24,977 nt of DNA from Oscillospiraceae bacterium (GTDB lineage Bacteria > Bacillota > Clostridia > Oscillospirales > Ruminococcaceae), in the NCBI GenBank assembly GCA_900757485.1, contig CAAEOA010000053.1:1-24977 (forward strand), read 5' to 3'. Of this stretch, positions 16,408-23,135 are shown one piece after another; the stretch's first letter is position 1; the number at the start of each line of letters is the position of its first letter. The translations under genes were made by a program, and so were the position numbers. Under the pieces are notes generated by a model. It made no database searches, had not been told where the DNA came from, and saw only the letters and a program-made list of their open reading frames with translations.

Positions 16408-17292
16408 TTACTTACCCATATGCTTGTTTAGCATATTTTTCGTAAAGTTCAGCAAGAATATTGCCTCTGCATCAATGCCACTTTCGGTTGTATCGTCAAC
16501 AAGATTCCGCCACACTTTAATATCTCTGCCGACTTCTCCGCCCATCATAACAAATGGCTCGGACACAATACGACCAGTGTAATGAATATCCGCCAGAGCA
16601 CCAAAAATTTCATCCCAATCCAAATGTCCCCGTCCCGGAGCCATACGGTTATTCTCTCCTGTATGGAAACTAGTAAGTTTATCTCCAACTAATCTAATAG
16701 CATCTCCAATGGAACATTCTTCAATGTTCATATGGTATGTATCAAGCAAAACACCGATATTCGGACTGTCAATATCTTTTACATAATCCAACGCTTCCTG
16801 AGCCGTGTTGATGACACACCCTTCAAAACGGTTAACCGCCTCAATGCAATAGGTAACGCCATAATTCTCCGCTGTTTTTACAATATCCCGCATACTTTTC
16901 TTGCTGCGTTCAATAATGGCGGTTTTATCATTTACAATATAGTTCGGAGAGCCCCAGCCCGCATAGCTGACGCCGGACAGCAGCTTGCCGTCCATAATGC
17001 CGATTTTTTCCACAATCCGCTGGAGATAATCGACTCCGCCGCGGCGCACATTTTCATCAGCAGAGGATACATCATAAGCCGGATCCAGACCAAGGCTGTA
17101 CGTCAGTTCAATTCCGCACTCGTCAGCCAGCTTTTTCAGAGACAGTAATTTTTCTTTGTCCATTTCAAGCAATGGCTGCGCCTGAAACTCAAGGATATCA
17201 AAACCGATATCAGATGCTTTCCGAATATATTTTGCGTGATCTGCTGCCCAATTTTTTTCCCAAAAATTCATAAAAATTCCAAGTTTGTTCAT
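16408..17292 (-). CDS. D-psicose/D-tagatose 3-epimerase family ketose epimerase
   Basis: A 294-residue cytoplasmic enzyme of the sugar-phosphate isomerase/AP-endonuclease TIM-barrel superfamily that epimerises free ketoses at C3 with a divalent metal. The four metal ligands line up with the Clostridium cellulolyticum psicose epimerase as I remember it: Glu151 (CIEAVNRFE), Asp184 (LLDTYHMNIEE), His210 (SFHTGENNR) and Glu245 (VSEPFVMMGG), each offset by one. Length is also almost the same (about 293). The ATG at 17292 is chosen because AAAGGA precedes it by 9 nt; an in-frame TTG at 17310 would swallow that site. It follows the isomerase by 33 nt in one operon. Natural substrate could be D-fructose/D-psicose, D-tagatose or D-ribulose/D-xylulose; sequence alone does not decide. 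Confidence 0.88.
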   Translation of the reverse strand: MNKLGIFMNFWEKNWAADHAKYIRKASDIGFDILEFQAQPLLEMDKEKLLSLKKLADECGIELTYSLGLDPAYDVSSADENVRRGGVDYLQRIVEKIGIMDGKLLSGVSYAGWGSPNYIVNDKTAIIERSKKSMRDIVKTAENYGVTYCIEAVNRFEGCVINTAQEALDYVKDIDSPNIGVLLDTYHMNIEECSIGDAIRLVGDKLTSFHTGENNRMAPGRGHLDWDEIFGALADIHYTGRIVSEPFVMMGGEVGRDIKVWRNLVDDTTESGIDAEAIFLLNFTKNMLNKHMGK

Positions 17293-17325
17293 CTCTACCA
17301 TTCCTTTCAACTCTATCGTTTTAAA

Positions 17326-18723
17326 TTAAATACGGTCAACCTGATATCCAAGATATTTTACTAAAGCTTCCTGTACTGCGTCGGAAACATTGCCTTTCGT
17401 AATACAAACGTGGTGACGGAAACCGTTATATCCCATATATTCCAGCATATTCTCTACATTGCTCTTTTCAAATACGATACCGCTTCCGAAAAACGCTTCT
17501 TCCAATGCATCGTCTGTCAGCTTGCCTTCTGTCACAAATCCACACAACTTGCCATCCTCAGTCCTCATGCTGGCAACAGTTACCGGACCGGTTGCAATTT
17601 TTACTTTATTGACACCCACTCCGCTTCCTTCGCCGAAGCTCTTTTTAAACATCAAATGTTCGATCGTAGTACCTTTTCCCTCGGTCATGGAAATCGGGAC
17701 AGGACCGCAGTGGAAGAAAATGCATTTATTCGGATCCTTTCCGAAGTTGTTGTTCACATCAAGCAGCATTGTCGGATGAGCCGCAGCCAGCGAAATAGCA
17801 CGCGTCATAACGGTATTGTTGACATCCAATTCACAGGAGGCCGCGATTCCGCGCTCGTTAAGGTCGCACAGCACCAGACAAGGAGCAACACCGAATTTCG
17901 TTTCAAATTCATTCCAGCAACGCAGTGCGATTCCCTGTAAATCGTACTCACAAATTAAATCGTCAATAGCAACGCCGATCCGAGCAATAGTTTCCAACTT
18001 TTTCATCGGATACTTACCGAAATCGGTAATAGCAAGATAATCTATTACTTTGGCATCCACCCGCTCCTGCTCAATTTTTTCCATCCGGGCAAAGACCTCG
18101 GCAAGATCAATGGTTTCCACATTGATACCAACGTTCTGCATCGCAATTTCATCAAACCGAACGGTTTTGAAAGCAGTTGTTCTTGCGCCGATTGCGCCGA
18201 TGTTGCACCGTTTCATCCCATTTACTACACGGCAAATAGCAGCAAACTTTTCAATATGCTCTTTAAACTCCGGATCGGTTGGATTGCAGGTAAAAGGCTG
18301 AAAAAGAGTGTATTTCAGTTTGTGCTGGCGCAGCACATTGCACATAGCGATTTTTCCGCATAACGAATCCCGTCTGTGCTCAAAATCCATTTTTCCGGCT
18401 TCGTCCCGATATGCTTCTACCAAAATCGGAACACCGCAGTTTTCCAACGCTACCATTGCGCCGTTTTCGTCACCAAAATTCGGCAGGCACAAAATAACGC
18501 CTTGATATTTCCCGCGGTTTTGTTCCAAAAATGCGGCATAGCGCTTTCCCTCTTCGATGGTCTCGACTGCACCGTAGCGGCCGATACTTTCTTCCGGCAT
18601 GATATAATCATACCCAGCATCTTCTACCGCCTTTGCCAACTCTTTTCTTGCATCTGCAATTAATTCTCCCGGAAAAAATCCCCGATTTCCGAAATACAGT
18701 GCAAAAGTAATTTTTTCATTCAT
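17326..18723 (-). CDS. L-fucose/D-arabinose isomerase-like aldose-ketose isomerase
   Basis: A 465-residue cytoplasmic enzyme of the L-fucose isomerase-like family. The N-terminal half is a Rossmann-like sugar-binding region (GVILCLPNFGDENGAMVALE). The second half contains the expected catalytic and metal residues: Glu298 in SCELDVNNT, Asp322 in LLDVNNNF and His338 in FFHCGPVP. The start at 18723 has an AGGAGG site about 9 nt upstream. An 18-bp LacI-type operator lies immediately before that site, so expression is probably under direct control of the adjacent regulator. It would interconvert an aldose and a ketose, and the downstream epimerase could then act on the ketose. Fucose isomerases commonly also accept D-arabinose, so the physiological sugar is open. 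Confidence 0.82.
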   Translation of the reverse strand: MNEKITFALYFGNRGFFPGELIADARKELAKAVEDAGYDYIMPEESIGRYGAVETIEEGKRYAAFLEQNRGKYQGVILCLPNFGDENGAMVALENCGVPILVEAYRDEAGKMDFEHRRDSLCGKIAMCNVLRQHKLKYTLFQPFTCNPTDPEFKEHIEKFAAICRVVNGMKRCNIGAIGARTTAFKTVRFDEIAMQNVGINVETIDLAEVFARMEKIEQERVDAKVIDYLAITDFGKYPMKKLETIARIGVAIDDLICEYDLQGIALRCWNEFETKFGVAPCLVLCDLNERGIAASCELDVNNTVMTRAISLAAAHPTMLLDVNNNFGKDPNKCIFFHCGPVPISMTEGKGTTIEHLMFKKSFGEGSGVGVNKVKIATGPVTVASMRTEDGKLCGFVTEGKLTDDALEEAFFGSGIVFEKSNVENMLEYMGYNGFRHHVCITKGNVSDAVQEALVKYLGYQVDRI

Positions 18724-18740
18724 TAATATGACCTCCTGTT

Positions 18741-18758
18741 TACATTATCGATAATGTA
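18741..18758. promoter_or_regulatory. LacI-type operator before the isomerase gene
   Basis: TACATTATCGATAATGTA is a perfect 18-bp palindrome with the central CG typical of LacI/GalR operators. It differs from the sites at the lacI promoter (TACATTAACGTTAATGTA) only at the two bases flanking the CG. It lies between the hairpin at 18768-18788 and the isomerase ribosome site, where it could block initiation or elongation. Confidence 0.8.
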
Positions 18759-18767
18759 TTTTACTAA

Positions 18768-18788
18768 GGCAGCTTTGTCATAGCTGCC
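18768..18788 (-). promoter_or_regulatory. Small stem-loop between lacI and the isomerase gene
   Basis: GGCAGCT and AGCTGCC form a 7-bp stem 15 nt after the lacI stop, followed in leftward RNA by TTAGTAAAATAC, which is too weak for a confident terminator. A possible extended -10 (TGTTATGAT, minus strand, just upstream) could start an isomerase-epimerase transcript whose early leader carries the operator; this is tentative. Confidence 0.35.
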
Positions 18789-18803
18789 ATCATAACAGAA
18801 TAT

Positions 18804-19835
18804 TTATCTTGCACGTGTTGTATCACGAACAATTAATTTAACCGGTATTGTGGTTTGTGTAACGGCCTCAGATCTTTGATAAATCAGATTCATTAAAGTC
18901 TTTACGACCTGTGTAGCCATCTTTGTTTTAGGTGTTAAAATTGTAGTTAGCTTACAAGGAAAAGGCATCTTTGATTGAATGCCATCAAATCCAACCACTG
19001 ATATATCTTCAGGAACCTTTTTCCCAAGTTCATTCAATTGATATACAGTTTCCCAGGCAATCATATCACTAAACGCAAAAACCGCCGTAAATCCATCATG
19101 TAAAGCTAACGAACCTGTCAGTATGCCTTTTAAATCTTCCCCAACCGGCTGTACTTCATGGATCAGTTCCGGACGCAAAGGAATTCCCGCCTCATGCAGT
19201 GCCTTATGATATCCCGCAAGACGTTCTCTTGCAGAAGAAATATAAGAAGGACCACTTAAGCACAAAATGCGTTGATGTCCCAAAGAAAGCAAAAACTTTG
19301 TTGCCTCATAGCCACCCTGCATATCATCCCACACAACATAATTGCTTTTCCCGTCTTCGTTCGGCTTTCTTCCGAGAAGTACATAAGGAACATGTTCCTG
19401 ATCCAAGCGATGTAAAATATTTGAATTTTTTTGTGTCGGACATATAATCAAACCATCCACATTATGGCTCAAAGCAGAAAGGACTGCTTTTTCCTCAGTT
19501 GCGGCATCTTCGTTCGTATTCATGATAAACAGATTGATGTCCCATTTGCGCAGTAGCCTTTCCATTTCTTTAACCATAATCCCAAACAATGGGTTGGAGA
19601 TATCGCTAACAATCACAGCTATTGTGCCTGTAATGCCGGAACGAAGCGCTCCAGCTAAAGAATTTCGAATATATCCCATTTCTTCCGCCGTTTCAGTAAT
19701 CAGTTTTCTGGTCTTATCCGAAATATCCTTTTTCCCATTTAATGCATGTGAAACTGTGTTAACTGAATATCCGGTGCGTTGTGATATGTCTTTAAGCGTT
19801 ACAGGAAATCGATTGATCCTTATTTTTTCTTCCAT
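18804..19835 (-). CDS. LacI-family regulator of the isomerase/epimerase unit
   Basis: A 343-residue LacI/GalR repressor. The helix-turn-helix is at residues 12-35 (VTLKDISQRTGYSVNTVSHA) followed by LNGKKDIS and hinge RNSLAGALRSGITGT. The effector domain runs from about 70, with VDGLIICPT, GHQRILCLSG, AVFAFSDMIAWE and ISVVGFDGIQSKMP. An 11-residue N-terminal extension precedes the usual start of the fold. The start at 19835 has an AGGGAG site 9 nt upstream. Palindromic sites with central CG lie around its own promoter and leader and in front of the next gene, which fits autoregulation and repression of the sugar isomerase and epimerase until their sugar is present. Confidence 0.95.
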   Translation of the reverse strand: MEEKIRINRFPVTLKDISQRTGYSVNTVSHALNGKKDISDKTRKLITETAEEMGYIRNSLAGALRSGITGTIAVIVSDISNPLFGIMVKEMERLLRKWDINLFIMNTNEDAATEEKAVLSALSHNVDGLIICPTQKNSNILHRLDQEHVPYVLLGRKPNEDGKSNYVVWDDMQGGYEATKFLLSLGHQRILCLSGPSYISSARERLAGYHKALHEAGIPLRPELIHEVQPVGEDLKGILTGSLALHDGFTAVFAFSDMIAWETVYQLNELGKKVPEDISVVGFDGIQSKMPFPCKLTTILTPKTKMATQVVKTLMNLIYQRSEAVTQTTIPVKLIVRDTTRAR

Positions 19836-20050
19836 GTCAGTTGTCTCCCTATTGTAACTAATTTTCCAATAGTTGATTTTACATCCTAATCATAATCCAA
19901 AATCAGTGAGATTTCAATACTTTCATAATTACTTTTCCCCAAACAAAGGTATTTTCAGTAATAACCTTTTAATCAGAATGCCAAGTTATATTTGGCACAA
20001 AACAAACTGAATAAGAATGTTTAGTTTTCACCCCGCTTATCCCACATTCG
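19836..20050 (-). other. Leader region of lacI, no gene
   Basis: From the predicted start of transcription near 20133 the lacI leader is about 300 nt, long for a repressor gene. Apart from the operator at 20051-20074 I see only a 6-bp inverted repeat (TGCCAA/TTGGCA, about 19979-19997) and no start codon with a ribosome site other than that of lacI. Confidence 0.4.
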
Positions 20051-20074
20051 CTTTACATTAACGTTAATGTAAAG
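20051..20074. promoter_or_regulatory. LacI-type operator in the lacI leader (perfect 24-bp palindrome)
   Basis: The 24 bp are a perfect palindrome whose core is TACATTAACGTTAATGTA with central CG at 20062-20063. The centre lies 50 and 63 bp from the centres of the two sites next to the promoter, about five and six helical turns, so looping or cooperative binding is possible. Confidence 0.85.
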
Positions 20075-20103
20075 CCGTAAAAACACTTTTGGAATAAATT
20101 AGT

Positions 20104-20134
20104 TACATTAACGTTATTCATTATCGTTAATGTA
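20104..20134. promoter_or_regulatory. Two overlapping degenerate LacI operators at the lacI transcription start
   Basis: TACATTAACGTTATTCAT (20104-20121) and TTCATTATCGTTAATGTA (20117-20134) each keep one good half of the operator consensus and overlap by 5 bp. The outer halves TACATTAACG and CGTTAATGTA also form a 31-bp inverted repeat. The block starts 5 bp after the -10, so a bound repressor would cover the transcription start. Confidence 0.75.
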
Positions 20135-20139
20135 TTTCT

Positions 20140-20168
20140 AGTATATACCACAATAAACAAAATGTCAA
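20140..20168 (-). promoter_or_regulatory. Sigma-A promoter of lacI-isomerase-epimerase
   Basis: On the minus strand TTGACA (20168-20163), a 17-nt spacer and TATACT (20145-20140) make a near-consensus promoter, directly followed by the overlapping operators. Confidence 0.85.
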
Positions 20169-20338
20169 TACAATTTCCTCTTCCTTTTATATTTTCATTA
20201 TTTTTCTGCTCTTTTGTCACACCTACAGATGCATTTTTCTGTATCTACTGATCAAAGAACCGACCAGAAAGCACAATCAAAATTCATTCAGCTACGCATA
20301 AATTCTGGTAAAAACGGAACATATCCTCTTCTCATAAT
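20169..20338. other. Noncoding spacer upstream of the lacI promoter
   Basis: AT-rich sequence between the lacI promoter and the terminator of the glycosidase operon. No reading frame with a ribosome site, no further operator and no clear repeat was seen. Confidence 0.4.
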
Positions 20339-20382
20339 AAAACTCCTATGGCAGTTTGATTTCATTCTACCATAGGAGTTTT
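20339..20382. terminator. Long-stem terminator closing the glycosidase operon
   Basis: AAAACTCCTATGG (20339-20351) and CCATAGGAGTTTT (20370-20382) form a perfect 13-bp stem with an 18-nt loop. In leftward RNA it ends UUUUAUUAU, in rightward RNA UUUUCUAUU, so it can work both ways. It separates the right-hand glycosidase operon from the lacI unit. Confidence 0.8.
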
Positions 20383-20445
20383 CTATTCTCTATCGTCTAT
20401 TTTTACTGGATTTGCTGAACTAATTTCAAAGACCGACAAAAGCCT

Positions 20446-20586
20446 TCAAAAATTTTGCTGGCCTTCAACACAACGGCTGAACTTTTCACGTTTCCAATAA
20501 ATCTTGTCTGTTGCAATACGCTTCAGATACCAACAGTGGTCACAGCTCTGTTGGTCCTTCTGAATTAATGTGATCCCGAACACCAA
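20446..20586 (-). pseudogene. Orphan 46-codon coding-like tail directly behind the GH172 stop
   Basis: Immediately after the TGA of the GH172 gene, in the same frame, 46 codons stay open to a TGA at 20448-20446. The peptide is not AT-noise-like: it contains a C-x-x-C pair in QQSCDHCWYLKRIATDKIYW and ends SRCVEGQQNF. No ATG and no ribosome site precede it (only TTG/GTG codons). It may be the decayed C-terminus of a zinc-binding protein, perhaps mobile-element derived, or a readthrough extension. Family not recognised. Confidence 0.35.
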
Positions 20587-21606
20587 TCATCGCATGATTA
20601 AATCAAAATCAGAGGGAAGGATAAAAGGCAACGCCGCCGGTTTATCCAAATACCAATATGCTGTGGATGTGTAATCATCGTAACGAGGACCTGTCCATCC
20701 CAGATTATCCATTTTCATCGAAAAAGCGGTATCAAAGTATATAGCGTCCTTTACGTGAAAACGGTACAGCATAAATCGCTTCTGGGCATTATATCTTTCT
20801 CGGCTATCCCCCAATATGGCATATAGGCCGGTATATAAGCCACTGTAGGTTTGATATTTTTGTAATGCAACATCATTTCCAAAAGCATATGAGCCACCAA
20901 AATAGTCCTCGGTACCTGTATAACAAACAGATGGATAAGTCTCGTTGTCAATATACGCTTTGACCTCACCCTCCACCCAGCAGGTATTATGCCCGTTAAG
21001 TCCCACTGCCAAATTGACGCCGAGAAAGCGTCCTTTTCCCGACACATGATCCAGCACTACATAAGCTTTTCCTTTTTCAACCGGATGTGCCTGGTGATAA
21101 ACAGCGTGAAAATACGAAATATTCTCCGGTAGATTTCCCAGCCAACCGGTCAGCATATAATATAATGTCTTATTGGTGTCGCCCCTATTTTCCACGGTAA
21201 TTTTACAATGTTTCCTGAAAGGCATTTCAAAATAGGAGTTGCATCCCCGTCCGGGAGCCAGCAAAAGCATAGCGGAATTCAGATACGGATATCTGTTTTC
21301 GGCATCCTCAAGGATTTCATCGTAAGCACAACCAAAAAACGCGGAAATCGGCACCTCTACGGAGGGAAATTTCTCTTTCTCCCAATAGATTCGTAAAATA
21401 AAATGATGTCCGATATCCCCAGTAAACCACATGTGGGAGATTATCCCACTGCCATCTACATCACACAAAGTAACAGTCTCACCAGGAGAGATGGAGATGC
21501 AGGGATTAAGCTTTTCACAATCCCTAGCTTTTGTTCCGCTGTTTCTCATGCCAGTTGGATTTTCTGCCGAAACAGCAAAGGTTTGCCTATCCTGTAACAA
21601 ATACAT
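20587..21606 (-). CDS. GH172 (DUF2961) glycoside hydrolase, cytoplasmic
   Basis: A 339-residue protein without signal peptide. It carries the DUF2961 hallmarks: DGSGIISHMWFT (51-62), LRIYWEKEKFPSVEVP with SAFFG (71-92), CWVEGEVKAYID (209-220) and YTGTEDYFGGSYAF (229-242). Glu212 and Glu233 are 21 residues apart, the same spacing as the two catalytic glutamates I recall for the Bifidobacterium dentium difructose-anhydride enzyme (Glu270/Glu291). Characterised GH172 members release D-fructofuranose or D-arabinofuranose. Start has GAGGAAG 5 nt upstream. It is the last gene of the glycosidase operon, 41 nt behind the zinc-ribbon gene, and its C-terminus (about residue 320 on) is short for the family, which bears on the coding-like tail behind its stop. 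Confidence 0.85.
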   Translation of the reverse strand: MYLLQDRQTFAVSAENPTGMRNSGTKARDCEKLNPCISISPGETVTLCDVDGSGIISHMWFTGDIGHHFILRIYWEKEKFPSVEVPISAFFGCAYDEILEDAENRYPYLNSAMLLLAPGRGCNSYFEMPFRKHCKITVENRGDTNKTLYYMLTGWLGNLPENISYFHAVYHQAHPVEKGKAYVVLDHVSGKGRFLGVNLAVGLNGHNTCWVEGEVKAYIDNETYPSVCYTGTEDYFGGSYAFGNDVALQKYQTYSGLYTGLYAILGDSRERYNAQKRFMLYRFHVKDAIYFDTAFSMKMDNLGWTGPRYDDYTSTAYWYLDKPAALPFILPSDFDLIMR

Positions 21607-21647
21607 TTTTTCTTCCTCGCCAAATAATATTTTAGATTCGTGTTTTG

Positions 21648-21869
21648 CTAGACCTCATGGTACAATGAACTTTCTACCCTCGGAAATAAAAAACAGCCGC
21701 TTTCCCGAAATTGCCGAATCTTCTCATCAATCACCGCGGTGCTGCAACCAAAATAAACAGCCTGGCACTCTTTACATAAAAAAGCTTGCGCAGTGCGACA
21801 AATTAGCTTTCTATGGATTGCGATTTCATCGCCGGTCAGTGCTTTGCCGCATTTCCAACAGTTGCTCAA
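21648..21869 (-). CDS. Small zinc-ribbon protein
   Basis: A 73-residue protein with two Cys-x-x-Cys knuckles, CWKC (residues 4-7) and CKEC (32-35), separated by IAIHRKLICRTAQAF and followed by the helix VIDEKIRQFRESGC. This is the layout of a small Clostridia zinc-ribbon family often annotated only as hypothetical. The start must be the TTG at 21869, since an in-frame stop lies two codons upstream; it overlaps the TGA of the GH27 gene by TTGA and has AAGGTGG about 10 nt upstream, so translation is probably coupled to GH27. A role in binding nucleic acid or a partner protein is possible, but nothing in the sequence fixes it. Confidence 0.7.
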   Translation of the reverse strand: MSNCWKCGKALTGDEIAIHRKLICRTAQAFLCKECQAVYFGCSTAVIDEKIRQFRESGCFLFPRVESSLYHEV

Positions 21870-23017
21870 TCTTCATCAGCCACCTTTGCGATTACCATCT
21901 GACAATCATGAGAAGCCAGTGTAACCATATATCTGCCATCAATTGTTTCGTAACATTCTCCACTCCATAGGTCGGTCATCAACAGTTTCTTACCACATGT
22001 CCGATTAAGTCCGATCTCCGCCATGGAAAAATAAAAATTCTGAGCACTTTCCGACAAATTAAAAATACCAATGGCAATATCACCCGATGCCAACAGCTTA
22101 CCCAAAATAAAACATTCGTCGCTGCCACCCGGTTTACTATTGCAGAAACCGCCAATCGGAAATGGCTGACAATACGCTGAATCTTGATTGAGCGTAATTA
22201 TCTCTTTATTCAACAAAATTGAACGAGTTTCCTCACTCATATGACGAATGTCACATCCGATCATCAATGGCGATCCTAAAAATGCCCAAAGGGAAAAATG
22301 CGTCCGATATTGGACAAAATCGCATCCTTGTAAACCGACATGTCCTTGACCATTCATTCCCACTACCAGCATATCCATATCATTAAAGCATCCTCGACCG
22401 TTAAACGGAGCTAATTCCTCTTGTTCATTGGCTAGCTTTTTAATCGACCCCCACGAATCTACAATATCATGAGTCGAACGCCACATATGCGCACCGGTAG
22501 TCTTGATCCATCTCGCAGTATCATCTATTCCCCAGGAGCAAGCACTGAACAATATGTCTCTTCCGCAGTTTGCCAATGCAATTCCCATTCGGCGATACAG
22601 CAAATATCCTTTCTCATCAATGGGCTTAAAGCAATAGTCATATTTTAAAAAGTCAACACCCCATGCAGCAAAGTCAGCAGCATCGATAAATTCATGTTCA
22701 TAGCTGCCGGGATGTTTCGTACAAGTCATACTGCCCACGCAGGAATAAATTCCCAATTTCAGTCCCCGTTGATGCAAATAATCGGCAATCGGTTTTATTC
22801 CGTTTGGGAATTTTTCTAAATCAGGTATCAAATGGTGATTTTTATCTCGACGTTGCTCTGTCCAAGTATCATCAATAACCAAATATTGATATCCCGCATC
22901 TCGCAACCCGGACTCCACCATAACATCAGCACATTCTAAAATCAACTGTTCATTAATTTTTTCGGCAAAGGTATTCCACGTATTCCAGCCCATCGGCGGT
23001 GTATGTTGTACGATCAT
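21866..23017 (-). CDS. GH27 alpha-galactosidase-like enzyme, cytoplasmic
   Basis: A 383-residue retaining glycosidase without signal peptide. The GH27 signatures are clear: TPPMGWNTWNTF (6-17), YLVIDDTWTEQRRD (45-58), LKYDYC with nucleophile Asp127, and MWRSTHDIVDSW with probable acid/base Asp184. FNGRGCFNDMDMLVVG, the substrate-side GGSD region and a C-terminal beta domain ending SHDCQMVIAKV complete the fold. Family members remove alpha-galactose, alpha-N-acetylgalactosamine or beta-L-arabinopyranose from chain ends. Lack of a signal peptide points to action on imported oligosaccharides. Start has GGAGGAG 8 nt upstream. It follows the GH28-like gene after a 118-nt gap in which I see no convincing promoter or terminator. 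Confidence 0.93.
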   Translation of the reverse strand: MIVQHTPPMGWNTWNTFAEKINEQLILECADVMVESGLRDAGYQYLVIDDTWTEQRRDKNHHLIPDLEKFPNGIKPIADYLHQRGLKLGIYSCVGSMTCTKHPGSYEHEFIDAADFAAWGVDFLKYDYCFKPIDEKGYLLYRRMGIALANCGRDILFSACSWGIDDTARWIKTTGAHMWRSTHDIVDSWGSIKKLANEQEELAPFNGRGCFNDMDMLVVGMNGQGHVGLQGCDFVQYRTHFSLWAFLGSPLMIGCDIRHMSEETRSILLNKEIITLNQDSAYCQPFPIGGFCNSKPGGSDECFILGKLLASGDIAIGIFNLSESAQNFYFSMAEIGLNRTCGKKLLMTDLWSGECYETIDGRYMVTLASHDCQMVIAKVADED

Positions 23018-23135
23018 ATAGAGTACTCCTCCAACTTTTCACTGTGATTTCCACTATCATAATAACATCATTCTGTAAAATTGCATTCTCTCTCTTATGC
23101 AAAAGCTGCAAAAATAAAATATCCGTTAATTGTTG

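Noticed and set aside
20339..20382. Inverted repeat read as an insertion-sequence end together with the coding-like tail at 20446-20586
   Set aside because: Both arms lie within 44 bp, no transposase and no target duplication were found, and its position and T-runs fit a terminator.
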